Assembly (NCBI GenBank): GCA_020091685.1
Contig: CM034605.1
Coordinates: 24,644,470 to 24,708,469, forward strand
Length of the DNA stretch: 64,000 bases
DNA from: Lutjanus erythropterus
Taxonomy: Eukaryota > Chordata > Actinopteri > Lutjaniformes > Lutjanidae
Reading direction: 5' to 3'
Position 1 is the first letter of the stretch. Each line of letters begins with the position of its first letter. The notes beneath the pieces were generated by a model. The model was not told the DNA's origin, did not search any database, and worked only from the letters and a program-made list of their open reading frames with translations. Of the stretch, positions 25,308 to 38,100 are shown in pieces. The position numbers were made by a program, and so were the translations under genes.

Positions 25308-25395
25308 TCATTTCTTTGAGCTGTTTCCCCTCAAACTGGGGTTTGTACACACTCCCAGCTCCTGCTCTCTCCTGACCTGTTATGCTAGCTGGCTA
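25308..25395 (-). other. zfyve26: zfyve26 non-coding exon 1 (5' UTR)
   Basis: A strong donor, GA|GTAAGT, lies at 25307/25306 on the minus strand and splices well to the acceptor at 23964. The upper boundary, and hence the transcription start, is an estimate (about 25390). The exon holds an ATG at 25311-25309 that opens a short upstream ORF after splicing. An E-box lies about 20-30 bp upstream. Confidence 0.6.
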
Positions 25396-27554
25396 GATGC
25401 ATGTTAACGAAGGTCATGTGACACAATCAGCTGATTCTCCGCCGCTGGTTGGTCAAAGGTTGGCACGAGGTGGGCGTTCCAGGACAGCGAGCCAGGAGGG
25501 TCTTTTTTATACTGCTGCCTTCATGTGCTGTCGGAAATACAAGAATTCAAAGAGGAGGACAAATAATTATTAATAATTTTGTTTTGTTTTTTTTATAACT
25601 TATAACTTATTCTAAGTTATCTATCTATACATATATAAGCCTATATAGCTCTACCAAAATCATGATTCTTAATTTTATGTGTATTTTTCTTTTGTTTATT
25701 TTATACCTGCTTTGGGGGAGTAAAGATCTATTTTCCCTGCCAAGTCCCTTTGAATTGGAAAAGAAAGTGAATATAGTTTTGAATAACTTACCAGTTAGCA
25801 AACTACTGTCAAAAAAAATAAAAATTTAAATTAAAGTTGCTTTATTGGCATGATGTAAGACTGTACATATTGCTAAAGCATTTCTGAAAATGCTAAACAT
25901 ATAAAAATACATTGAGAGCAGACTGTAATAAACCACATACCAAAAAATAAATAAATAAAATAAAATAGAAATACTACAGCAACGGAGGATATTACAGAAA
26001 AGAATCCTACAATACAAAACAAACATCATCAATAACTGTGAAATATCTGAGTATTATGTTACCTTTGAATGTTTTCAGGACAACTGACATGTTCTGCTGT
26101 ATATCTGTTGACATGGGTATAAAGAAATGAGATGGTTGTGGAAGTTAACATTTTATTTATGAACTTGGAAACAGAAGTTGACAGCCCACTTGTTCTGGAG
26201 CTCCTAGTGTTCAGTTCCCGTGGAGCTTTAGAAGGTCAAACTTTGCATGAGTCTCACCCATGTTTAAGTTACAGTAACACGAATGAGATGTCCACTGGCT
26301 CAGTTGCTATGGCAACTTCTGCTGATGTGGACAATGCCATCCACATGAAAGCTCCACACAAAGACAAGTAGACCTTCAGTTGAGGTTGTTTTGTCATGGC
26401 TGGTTGTAATTTTTGGTGAGGAAAATATGTGTGAAATAATGTGTATTTTTTGTGCTTTTGGGGGGTTTGCGTAGTAGTTCAGCTGAAAATACAATACAAC
26501 ACCTCTTTTAGCAGGAGTTGATGAAGTTATTGACTGTGTTCAATGTTAGCAAGGGTTTGCTGAACAAAGCTGGATTAAAGACCTATAAATGAGTAAATGC
26601 ACCAGGACCCAATTTGATTAATTGCAAATTTGCTTGGCAATATGCACCACTAAAGCATAATATAAACTGAAATGGTAAGGGCTAAAAGTTACTGCATTGG
26701 AAAGCGAGCGCCTTTCAATAAACAAATCCTTAAAAAACTTAGAACCAAACTAAGTTATTGATAAGGGGTCTGAAGTATCCTTTGACATTTAATCTAACCC
26801 ACCCTGTTGCTGGTAAAGAGCAAATAAGATTTGGGATACTTTTTCACTTTCTCTCTACAAATGAGTCTGTTTTTATTAAAGGGGAGCTTTTGAGGGGAAA
26901 AAAAGTCTAAAGACAGGATAATATACACTGGGCTAATATGACTTATTATTTCAGTGCTGCAATTTCCCCCAATGACTGTTATAGTTGCACCCACTAGGGG
27001 GCAATTTGAAACACCATGACTTCTTGCATTAAATTTAATATTACTGTCTTGTCTTTATTAGTGAAAATATAGCAATATTGACACTTATGTTTATTATATG
27101 TGGTATAAATAAATAAACTGCATTATTAATTCGTGCACATGTTTCTTGTATCACAAGGGTATTTTAGACAGTCTATGAGTTATGAAGGAAAGTGTAAAAA
27201 AAAATGGTGCAATTGTCCCCACTCTCCCCTATTCGGAAATAGAAGCTTTGACGTGACTATGAAGAGATGCAGCCCACACGTTCCCATCAGTCCCTTAAAA
27301 GCATCTTAACGATCATTAACTTGGACTTTTTTGTCCACATCATCAGGACTGAATTAACACGTGTCCATTCATATTTTAATTTATCCCCCGCTCTCCCTCT
27401 CTGTCCGTCTCCCACCATCATCACCGCCAAATTGGGAGGCTGTCTCTATGACAACATGTTACAGGCGGGGTCTGCCAGCTGGAGGCAGAGTCAATCAGTC
27501 CTCAGTTGGCATCACCGCTCCACAACCTCCACACCGCATCACGCCCTGAGTGGA
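25396..27554. other. Intergenic region between divergent zfyve26 and galectin-related gene
   Basis: Holds the zfyve26 proximal promoter with an E-box. A dispersed repeat containing TTGCTTTATTGGCATGATG lies at about 25835-25960. Further right is AT-rich unique DNA. The last 300 bp before the galectin-related ATG are less AT-rich and are the likely promoter of that gene. Confidence 0.5.
25413..25422. promoter_or_regulatory. TFEB/MITF-type E-box (GTCATGTGAC) at zfyve26 promoter
   Basis: The 10-bp sequence GTCATGTGAC contains the M-box core TCATGTGA and differs by one base from the palindromic CLEAR core GTCACGTGAC. It sits just upstream of the predicted zfyve26 exon 1. CLEAR/M-box sites bind MiT/TFE factors that drive lysosomal genes (established knowledge). 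Use at this gene is inferred from position only. Confidence 0.45.
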
Positions 27555-28532
27555 ATGGAAGAAAAGGACAAGAAAGAACATGTATGTAGCCGCGTTTTTA
27601 TTCGCATGCACTGCAACATTTCTGCAAAAAAATAACCTGTGCTTTCGTTTTAAAATATTTCACTGGCGGGGGGGAAAAAAAAGAAGCAGAAGGAGCATGA
27701 TAGTTTGTGCAGCTGAGTCACTGATTGTTTAAAATGCGGATCAATAAAGCTATTGTTCCCGGCGGTGCTGTAGATGGCAGCTGACCGCAGATGAAGACAG
27801 CGGCAGGCTGCATGATGAAGGGCTAATAATAAACTCAGTGTGGTGTGTTGTTTGGCGGTGCAGGCCTCATCCTCATCTGTAGGTTTAAACATGTCCATTG
27901 TTTCACAGGGGGAGTATATCGGAGAGATAAAGGGTGGGCTGCGGCCTTCAATGAAACTCGTTGTTATGGGAATTATTAACAAAAAGCCCAAAAGGTGAGT
28001 GCACACACCTGTTTTCATTTAAAGGAATTATGCATTATTGATATACTGTTGCACATAATGACGTGGCATGGATGAAAATGCTCTGTCCTGTCATAAAACT
28101 GAATTTTAAAGCATATAGGCAGCTGTTGTCTGTGTTTGAGAGCATTTGCCAGCCACCCTGCTATCCCTGTTTTGGGAAAAATATCTTTGCGCGTTTCCTA
28201 ATTATAGGTTAGTCAGCGAATGTGCGTGGGAGAGTTGCAAATCCCATGAAATCTGAAGAGTCACACTGGAATTTCTTTGGTTGATAACATCAGATGGCTA
28301 TTTAGTCCGTTATGTCCAGTTCAAGACGACAATTAAGCTAAAAAAAAACCCACACACAATGTGCAAAAATAAACCAGGCTATGATGCAGAACTTTTTTTT
28401 TATGTCAGAAAACGTATTTTTAGCTGCAGAAACATCAGGACAGAAGGCTTTTAAGGACATATCCTCTCAAAGGACCCTTGGCTAGACACTGAATGTAACA
28501 TGGTTATTTTGGAGGTTTTCATTTTTTCATAA

Positions 28533-28575
<43 letters not shown>

Positions 28576-31500
28576 TGGAATTCTTTATACAAAATATACT
28601 GTTTTTACAATCTGATAGAATACAGCCCGTATTGTAATAAAGATGTGCATTAACATGTTGGGAGACAATCCAGTAATTTATCTAATTAAAAAAATATAGG
28701 CCAGTTAGGAGACCAGGCAAAATTTTCCTTAGACGGGAGGAAAAGAAAGGGGGAAAAAGAAAACATAACAACAAAACTTGATAAAGTGTTGCCATGACTT
28801 TTGTAAATACTACCCAAGGTCTAATGGTTGTAACTAAGCAAGCTTAATTTTGGCTTTAATTTTTTTTTTTTTCTCAGATTTTGTAGTTATTGCAATTTTA
28901 AAACAGCTTTTTCTTTAGAACAAAGCAAAATTGAACTTTAACATGGACTTTGTCAAAAAGTTCATTTTTAGTCATAACTCGATTTCAGCCAAAAAATGTG
29001 ACCGTAGTTACCCTTTGACCTCAGTGTAGATAAAGTGAAAGCATATTTTTCCTTTATATGGTACTTCATTAAATATATCTGTCCATTCCTCTTTTGTGGG
29101 GGAGCAGCTAGCGCCTATTAATGGTTTTCTTAACAGATGTTACCAGAACACCAAATAAGTATTTGTTGAAGTGCTCTACATACAAGTCAACTTTTCCTAA
29201 AATGGAAGTTTTAAACTGGTAAAGTATCTTTGTATTGCCTTCCAATATTTTGTGCATCTCTCTACAAAAATGCTAAATGTCATGACTGGACAATCTCAAA
29301 CTACATGCCAGTGACCGACATCCTGGCTCCCACTCAGATAGTCTATAACCCCTCCTGATTGTGTAAAACAGTTGTAATTATAAAAGTCAAGTTAACTGCT
29401 AATTAAAACTTGGTTCTGACTGGTTATTGTGACACCAAATCCATTATCAGTGTCATCAAAAAATCTGCTGGCAAAAACATGTCCTTTGTCAGTTTGGTAC
29501 TCAGACCAGGTTCAAATAAAATGTAACTGTAATAATGCAGTGGCAACAGCATAAATCACAAAATTCCTGGTTAAATCATGGACTTGTACAGAAGCTGGTT
29601 GTTGATAATGTTTCAGCTTTGCATGTAATCAGGACCAAGTTTAACATATAGTGCATCAACCTGATGATGTATCTGTAAAAATGTTTATCTGCAAAATACC
29701 TGTGTCTGTGAGATAAATGCAGTGAAAAAAGTACAATATTTCCCTCTGAAATGTAGTGGAGTGATGTACAACGTAACATAAAACAGGAATAGTCAAGTAA
29801 AGTATCTTAAGTACAGCGTTTGACTAAATGTACATAGTTATTTTCCACCGCTGAAAACTTTAGAAATTCTCCTGCAGGAATAATCCATCATGACTTCCAC
29901 ACTTTTTTACTCTTGTAATGGTCAAAGTAATGTGTGTTAACTCATTGTCATTTATCAGACTAAGTTGTCATTAATTACTTCGTTATAGTTGTCTTAAAGA
30001 CCAGAAGGTGTCACTGTTCTCTCAAGAATTACAGACGCTTATAACCAAGTTGGTTAAATCAGAAGAAAAGACTGAAAGGCAGACAGATGGAAGAGCAGCA
30101 TGTCAGCAGTGGTAGAGAAAATGTTCAGGTCCTACCACCTGAAAATGTTACCCAAATAAAAACATACAAGTATAAATTATTAATAGTAGAGCAGAAAAAT
30201 ATTCCTATGATATCATTAGATTATTATTACTCACACATTAATGTAAAAGCAGGGTGTGCTGCTGTATTTGGTTGAGATGGAGTTCATTTTGAAATATTTT
30301 TGTATTGGACTGCAACTAATGATTGCTTTCATTATAAAATAAATTGCTGATTATTTTCTCCATTAATCGACTGATTGTTTGGTTTGTAAAAAAAATATGA
30401 AAATAGGGAGAAATGTCGTCACAATTACCCAGAACCCAAAGTGACAATGTTTGTTTCGTCCAGTAGTTTGTATGCATAAACGTGTCAGTTTTAAAATGCT
30501 GTATTCTGCACTACTTTTTTCTGTCCCTGATCTCTGCTGTGTTTGAACAGCATTGAGGTGACTCTGTCCAGTGCGCCTCAGGAGGAGGGCACGGAGGGCG
30601 ACGTGGGACTCGAGTTAAAAATCAACTTCCTGGACAAGGCGGTCCAACGCAACGCCCGCCTCGCTGGAAAGTGGGGTAAAGCTGAAAATACCCTGTCCTT
30701 CTTTCCTTTCGCACCTGGAGAATCCTTCAAGGTACACGTATAATCTCTGACATCTTGGGTGACTGACAGTGAGACATGATCATCAGGGACAAAAGCATCG
30801 TTGATCAATATCTTTAGTTGTTCACTCTCTAATCTCTGCATGATCTTAGGTGATAAAAATAGTTTTCCTGTGGTTCAGTGCAAGTATTTTTTGTTTTTTG
30901 TTACTTTTTTTTAAGTTGAAGACAATTTAAAAATAAGATTTGTATTGCAGCATTTTTTTTAAAATCTTCTTAACATTTGAAAAATCGCCAACACCTCTTC
31001 ACCCACTCCTCCAATCCTGGTCAGTCATACAGTAAGGACTTAACCAACAGGCAAGTACATTAAAAACTAGACTAATACAAAAAGCCTCCAGCTCCCACTG
31101 AGAATGTTTAGTGCACTTCTTCCTGTGTGATCGGAGAGTTCGTTTATATGCTTATTTCCATTGTGAATGACTGCAATGCAAAGTCAGCTTTAAACATGCA
31201 CTTTAGGCACATGTGTCTGTTTGGATGCAGAGAATGAAAGGACATAATTGGTCACTGTTCAAAATCCAGAAATCAAAAGTTGAAAAGTAACCAACAGTTC
31301 TGAGATCTGCTATGAATTTAGTTCATGCTGCAGAGACTGTGACAGGTAAGATTATCTAACTGGACTGAGGTCATCATCTTACCCTAAGGGGAGCATTTCA
31401 TCACTGTGCTGCACAAGATGAACATCAAATATACGTGACTAAATAAGCATCTTTGGCTGAAAACTGTGTTTGTCAGTGGTGAACTCAGGTTGTTTGATTG

Positions 31501-32396
31501 GCAGGGAGGAAGAAAGTAAAAAGGGCACCAGCAAGCTGAAAGTCATGATGCATTCATGCTCAAAAAGTTCCAAACCCTTGTCAAGATTAAAATAGTCGTA
31601 TTATGTGACTGTAACTACTGCACCTCTGTAATAAAATAGCTATTCACTGAACTGCTGCAGCTTGCAGTTTGAGTTGAGTTTGCAGAAGAGTTTCGAAGAG
31701 AAGAAAAGCGCTGTAACCAAAGAGCAATATGAAGAGAAAAGGGCCTTTTACCTGATGGTTTCATGTCTGTGACAGGGGACTGTACTGCAGATATAGACAT
31801 TAAAACTGCAGTGGAAGGTGTAATGTTGCTGCTACAATGTTGATATGACTATCAACAGATCATTTTCACTGTCTATTTTTTTTCCCGCTGAAAACGACAC
31901 ATGGAAAAAAGACTTAGAATCTCTAGATGAAGCTCTGACACACCACAACTATAAAGTTGAGGTCTGGACCCCATCATTCAGTGGAGTTAGAACTATATTT
32001 AACATTATATATTTACAGTTACAGTTAAAGTTATAGTTTTGGGTATGGACGGTCCTTTCATGAGGGTTAGGGTTTGGACCCTAGAGGACATTTCATCATA
32101 TCACACCCAAATCAAGAAAGTCTACGACTGCTCATTTAGCATGAATGGGACCGTCTCCTCTGTTTAGGATTTAGTATGTGCTTTAAATATGCAGCTTTTA
32201 CCATGAAAAAAAAACTGACCTTCTCCTCCTCTTCTTCCACTCTGCCTCTCAGATGGAGATAGTTTGTGAGCACCAGCAGTTTCGTATCTTGGTGGACGGA
32301 CAGCCTCTGTGTGGATTCACCCACCGGTTCTCCCCACTCGCCTCCCTCACTGCCTTACGGGTCTTTGGAGATCTACAGCTCACCAAGGTGGCCTAA
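27555..32396 (+). CDS. lgalsl: Galectin-related protein (single galectin-fold domain)
   Basis: Four coding exons join in frame: 27555-27581, 27909-27994, 30551-30731 and 32253-32396 (438 nt, 145 aa). After a short charged start (MEEKDKKEH) comes one galectin-type jelly-roll domain. Diagnostic pieces are GEIKGGLRPSMKLVVMGII, SFFPFAPGESFKMEIVCEH, QFRILVDGQ and the ending LRVFGDLQLTKVA. The closest family I recognise is the galectin-related protein LGALSL (HSPC159), which does not bind lactose. Aligned to the canonical HxNPR...N...WGxExR signature, the His is Lys61, the first Arg is Leu65 and the last Arg is lost. Asn63, Asn72, Trp79 and possibly Glu83 remain. Sugar binding is therefore doubtful. 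There is no signal peptide, as usual for galectins. The gene is transcribed divergently from zfyve26. Whether it is the a or b fish paralogue cannot be told here. The first exon is short and an alternative 5' end is possible. Confidence 0.88.
27995..30550. other. Intron 2 of galectin-related gene with ATT microsatellite
   Basis: An (ATT)n run of about 14 units lies at 28534-28576. The rest is AT-rich with no recognisable exon. Confidence 0.55.
28534..28576. repeat. (ATT)n microsatellite
   Basis: Uninterrupted trinucleotide run of about 14 units, visible directly. Confidence 0.95.
30732..32252. other. Intron 3 of galectin-related gene
   Basis: Unique AT-rich sequence with a pyrimidine-rich tract and good acceptor (CTCTCAG) at its end. 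No further feature supported. Confidence 0.5.
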
Positions 32397-33180
32397 CACC
32401 AGCTATAAAAGAAAACAAACAAAACAAACCATACATCAGGATGTTCCGGGACAGTATTCAACACATCAGATTAGAATATAGCTACTTTTCGAGTGAATAA
32501 ATTAACCCACGGTGGGGATGTTGCGTCTCCAGATCCAAATAAAGTTACGGCTGCCTCGTAATGACGCGTTAAAGAGACAAAGTGCCTTCACTAGATTACC
32601 TATTTGGAGACTTGAGGATAATGACTGAACGTAACAGTCAGCAATGTCTTAAACAAACTGAGGGATGTGATTTGAACTGAAGTGAATTTGAGCAAATGTG
32701 GTCAAAGCTATAAGATTTTCCCTCAATGAACATTTGTGCAAACGTGATGTGACACTGCAGAAAAAAAAAAGGAGTGCCGCATCAATTTTTGTGCATTTAA
32801 ACCTCAGACGTTTGTCTTTGATTTCTCTGGAGTTAACCTTTGAAAGCACTTACGTTTACGAGCGCCTGCATGAAGATGAATGTCTCTGAAGTCAATTGAT
32901 TGTCATTCTGTGCCCGACTAAGTACTGTAACAGGTGTAATAATGTAAAACAGTTTGAGTAGCCTACATTAGTGCATGCCAGTAATACATTCCTCTGAGTT
33001 TACCTCCAGATTTAAAAAAAAAAGAAAGCTGGAAGGATTAGGTTATTATGTCACACTTTCTGTTTGATTTAAGCTTTGAAAAACTCCTGACGCCCACTGA
33101 TTTGTGTACTTTTCTTTTACCACTAGCACTTTTTATGTGAATGTTTCATATTGACTTTACTTCACTGCAATAAATCACTT
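32397..33180 (+). other. lgalsl: 3' UTR of the galectin-related gene with poly(A) signal
   Basis: A canonical AATAAA stands at 33169-33174, followed within 25 bp by a T- and GT-rich stretch, which fits a cleavage/polyadenylation site. This would give a 3' UTR of about 0.8 kb. Weaker AATAAA-like words occur earlier (near 32495 and 32536) and could serve as proximal sites. Confidence 0.6.
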
Positions 33181-33343
33181 TTGTTGTTATGTTTTTTTTT
33201 TTGTTGTTTTCCGCTTTGGTGGTCGAGTTACCGCTGCTTGGATTTACTCCAAAACCAGCTCCACGCTATCATATATCACTGAGGTATTGTGTCACTCTTA
33301 TTATTTCACCGGAACGAGGCTCTAAACCAACACCAGCTCAGGC

Positions 33344-33359
33344 TGAGTCATTCAGATAA
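33344..33359 (+). promoter_or_regulatory. Paired NF-E2/AP-1 (TGAGTCA) and GATA (AGATAA) motifs
   Basis: GCTGAGTCA is followed after three bases by AGATAA. Adjacent NF-E2 and GATA sites typify erythroid enhancers, and plek2 is 1.8 kb away. The motifs are short, so chance occurrence is real. Enhancer function is only inferred. Confidence 0.3.
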
Positions 33360-34336
33360 AAAGGCTCGACTCAGCTTGCAGAGTGGGAGTGCCCGTCTGT
33401 GACTGCTGGGAGCAGCCAGCCTGGAAAAAAAAAAAAAAAAACTTGATGATTGTGACAAATACCTCCTGAGGCTGCTCCTGTCTGCACTTGTGCTTCCTCA
33501 GATTCTTTATTCAAGTGCCATATAAAACCATATAAAACACCCCCCTCGGGGCTCCTGTAGGGTTCACAAAGTTAAAGTAGAATAGAGCACAATTTAATAC
33601 CTGTTTCATGTTTCAACTAGGATGGAAAACAAGTCGGGACAATTGTTATTATATCACATTTGTTGCAGTGTTTCCCAGCATTATGTAACAAAAAAATTGA
33701 TATAATTCTGGGCTCAGATAAGCAGATGGCAATTGATGAAGAGATCGACCAATGAAAGAGGATTAATTATTGCCTCTTACAAGACAATTGGCTTTATAAC
33801 TGTTGCAGTTTGTAGGAGTGACAGTGTTCAGGTGTGATGGTGCCGACTGAAACCTTATTCAAAAAGGATTGAAAAGCCTTTTGCAACAGAATCCATTGTC
33901 ACAACAATCACACTTTTAGTTTGTATAAGGTTTCCCGAAAGTTTGCAAAAAATCATAACTAATATGGTTTGTGGCAAGCAAGCAAAATATTGAAGACTTT
34001 TGTAAATGCAATATAATGCTTTTTTAATACCATGTAAAGCACAGGCATAGGTTTCTTGGGGGCAAGTATTTAAAACACATGCTTTTGTCCCCTCCAAAAC
34101 ATGAAATGAGCAGAGGACTTTTATTTTGACGAATCTCTTGCCTCTTTACTGCATTAAATTATTCCACCATGTTTTGAATTGTGACCTGCGGCCTGTAGTT
34201 AAGGCTACACGTATAATGACATTAACACTAAACAATGATGCAGAAAAGCCATGCAAATGATGCAAATGTCAAAGCAGCACTACTTGCACTGTAAGGTAAC
34301 TTAAGTGTTGAATCCCTCCAAAAGGTCACAGAATAA

Positions 34337-34366
34337 TTTTTTTTTTTTTTTTGGGGGGGGGGGGGG
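34337..34366. repeat. Homopolymer junction T16-G14
   Basis: Sixteen T directly followed by fourteen G. The G run could form a quadruplex, and the tract is a likely site of sequencing or assembly length error. Confidence 0.85.
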
Positions 34367-34848
34367 TCTAACATGTTTGCTGTTATTTGTTAAATATTGG
34401 ATACCTTTTCCTCTTTAGGCCTCAAACAGCTCTTGAAATGAAACCATCTGAAAATTCTAGAGTAAAATTAATATCTCACAGACGTCTGAACGAAAGGCCC
34501 TGACAAAATGCTGCTTCTTGTCAAGGCTCACAAGCCAAAAAAATTTAGAATAACTGGATTAATGTTTAACTGTTCATTTTTAGATTTTGCAACTTAACAA
34601 TATGTTTTATGTAAAATCTTCATTTGCAAATTGTTGTATAAAAATAGTGGTATAAAAAAGCACAGTATTTTTTGAAATGTAGTGGAGTACAAGTATGAAG
34701 AAGCAGAAAATTTGAATTACTCAAGCAAAATACAAGTACCTTAAATTGCACTTTAATATAGTACTCAAGTAAATGTTCTTTTCAACACTGTTGTCTGCAG
34801 TTACGTAAAAAGAAAATCAATGTAGAGAATGAAGTTGAAATTATGATG

Positions 34849-34854
34849 TTTAAT
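34849..34854 (-). other. plek2: Possible plek2 poly(A) signal (ATTAAA)
   Basis: The minus strand reads ATTAAA about 320 nt after the stop codon, in AT-rich sequence. It is the first reasonable signal I noticed, but the match is to the weaker variant and other sites are possible. Confidence 0.35.
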
Positions 34855-35171
34855 ATTGAAAATATCTTGCAAAACACTCACATTCACACAAAAAACATTT
34901 AACTTAAACTGAATGATTACAACAGCAAATGCTGCAACTGTTGGGCTTTTAAAACCCTTTAAATCCTCCTCACATATACAGAATAATATACAGTAAGATC
35001 GACCTGAAAGCAGTGGCATTTTAGCAATAATTGAACAGAAATGTTATTTAACCATCAGCACTTTCATGTGATTGCAGTCTTTTGTCTGGTCCCAGTCTGT
35101 TGCTACAGTTTACATTCACAGAATGTGTAAATTCAGTCTTCTTCACAGCTGAATAAATGAGATCAAAGTTT

Positions 35172-38100
35172 TTAATTGGTCTGCTCTCTGATCGCTTCGA
35201 TCCAGTCCATCTTCTCCTGGTGGGTCGGCGCCTGGATGAAGTAATGTGTGTCTGACTGAGTGATGATTTTAAACAAGTTGCCTTGAATATTGCCTTTCAC
35301 ACCTGTGAGAGGAGAAATCAAAGTATAACTGCATTAGTTATCGACACAATAAGGCTGCTTTGGATGGACAGACAGATGAAAGCAGAATGGTGCAATTACA
35401 AGTCGATATGAAAACCTGAATGACACATTTTCACTGAGAAAGTGAACAGATGAGCCAGCTTTTCTTGCTATTCTGACCCACAATTCTCTGCACAGGGGAC
35501 AATAAGTCACATTGACTGAGCAGTTGAGAGCAGATAATAGAAGTGTAAATCATGCGTTACAGACTGTGAGGTATGTATGTGCATAAATTCAAGGCGCAAT
35601 GTTATGATGAAGTGGTGTGTTTGCATGCTGCGTATAACAGTACATACTTTGTAAGAGCAGCCGTAGTACGTGCAAAAAGTAGAAAGAAAAAGTATGGGAT
35701 TTGGAAGGCAGGGATAACCTCATTCAAAAAAAAAAGGAAACCAAAAACCACTTTTTCTAATCAATGGTCCTGTCCTGTAGTTATTTGGTTGTTTAGAAAT
35801 GAACAAGTCTCTGGGGTCACTGGAGGTTTTGGAGACGGTGACTCACCTGAGGGAACTCCGTTGTCATTCAGAGAAGAAACCAGACAGCCACGCAGGGCAA
35901 AGCCGCCGGCAGGGCTGATGTCATCCTGACAGGTAACGTAAGACAGGAAGTGGATTAGATTGAGTCAGACTTGTGGAAACGATGAGTTATGTGCGTTATG
36001 AGTAATGACAGCGGTGTCATGGCCGGCCTGACACCTGAGGTTTTTGCCCTGTTTTTACCTTTGTTGTGTCCATAAATGAAATACACTTCCTTATAGGGTT
36101 TACCAGGTGACTGATCCACTTTTTTCACTGATTTGAATCGACTGAGCGCGATTTATTATCCTGTATTGGGCTGCACACTCACCTTGGTGGGATCAAAGTA
36201 GTGAAGGAAAGCAGGTTCTGAACGCAGCACAAACAGTCGCACCTTCCAGTTCTTCCTTCTGTGTCCCTGTGGTTAAAGGTGGGCCAAGTGTCAGTTTCAA
36301 GTGTCGTCATATGTTCACGTCACATTTAAATACATTTGCCAAAGTAATAAAACATAATAATACCACTTTCCAACAAGGCAGCCTTTATAAAAGGTTTGTA
36401 AGCTCTTGTACAAATAAGAACACATTTTGGGTTGCCAGGTTGTGAAAAGCCCTCTTTGGCTGATGTTTATGTTTTCCACTCAGTAATACTGTTTTTATAA
36501 ATGGTGGTTTGACTTGTGATGCTGACTTGTAATATGATTCTGCAGTTATAGGTGTTTAAAAGTTCTTAATAAAAATATTCTGGTCCATGTCCTCTGTAAG
36601 GTTTTTCCAGAAGGCCAAACAGTCTATTATTAATGACTCATAAGTGATCAATATGTCTTATAAATCCATTAGGTATAGCTTAAAATCTCCATTTAAATAT
36701 TTGGAAATGGTTATTTTTAGCCTTTTAACACAGAGTTAGCAAAGTGTGTTTACCTGTTTAAGTAGATATCCTCTTTTTATCACTTTTCCACTCATCTCCA
36801 CTGCAGACAGTGACGTCTCTGCCTTCACACTGCCTCTCTTCTTCAAACTGTCAGACTGGGAGGAAACATAAACATGCTGTGGATTAATCACTGCTGCCAC
36901 CTAATATCTGCCATCACAATAAATGTATTAACACTGAAAATCTGTGTATAACACGTGTGGAATATAAAGTGCTGGAGGTCATTACTCACAAAGCTGTAGA
37001 GTGCAGTGGAGTCATCCATGAACTGCTCAGCGAGGCCGGCTGTGCGGAGAGCCTCCACACTCTTCAGGCCGACGGTCCGCAGAAAACCCTCCTCCAGCAG
37101 GGCCGAAGCCAGCGTCATGGCCTCCACACGGGTCAGAACCAGCTGCATGAACACCAGCCAGTCCACCACCGCTGAACCTGCAGGAGCATCACATCATACA
37201 GTAGATAAATAGAAATATGTGCAAATTTGGACATTTTAAATAGTGTTTATAAAGCTACAGAAATGCATCTTGGAATAGGGAGAAGTTATGGACAGTAAAT
37301 GCACATACAATATTGTTTTACACATTGCCATGTATAGACAGGGATATAAATAGGTTCCTGGGTATAAATGTCAAAATATAAATATGATTTTTGGTAACAC
37401 TATTTAAAGGAGTGTGCATAAGCTTGATATGACACCTGTCATGAACATGTGGGAGTCTATGTGAATGTTTATGACTGTTGTCTCTCTTTTGTCCTTTGGT
37501 CAATTATGTCATTTTTAATGCAAAGATGTGGCTAAGGTTCCCAAACAGCTTTGCAGCTTTGCACAGGTATTATAAGACTCCTTATGACATGACATGGTGT
37601 CATATCATGGTTATTACTATTAGGATCAGGGTTCATTTTCAAATAGATTGAAAGATTAAGACAGACACGTAGGTTCTACCTGAGAAACAGTTGCTGTAGG
37701 TGTTGCCCTGCTCCACGTGAGTGCTCATCTTGATACCACTGTGGACGTCATACATGGAGTCCAACACTTTGCTTCAAAAGAGACAAAGACACAGATTAGA
37801 AGGAGATACAAATATAGTCATAAACATGCAGAGACAAAAGCAAGCTGTCTGCAGGCTGAGACAGTAAAAACACCACATGATGATGCTGCAATGCCTGTGG
37901 CTGAACTCTTGTTTGCAGGGGTTTACCTCAGACTGACGTTGTTTAACTGGGATCCAGCAGGGTCCTCCTGGTTCGTCACCTGGGTTGTCCGCAGCTTGTC
38001 GGCCGCAGCGGTGATGTCAGCAGCCCAATCGTCTCTCTCCTCCCGGGAACAAGCCTCCAGAAAATGATCCACTCCATTCTTTGTCTGCAGCTTGAACACC

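Larger units (their letters stand above)
33181..34848. other. Intergenic region between convergent galectin-related gene and plek2
   Basis: Contains the TGAGTCA/AGATAA motif pair at 33344-33359, an A-run near 33426-33440 and the T16-G14 tract at 34337-34366. No coding sequence. Confidence 0.5.

Noticed and set aside
35573..35929. 118-codon plus-strand open frame rich in Lys
   Set aside because: It overlaps plek2 exon 8 in antisense and otherwise translates intronic A-rich sequence.
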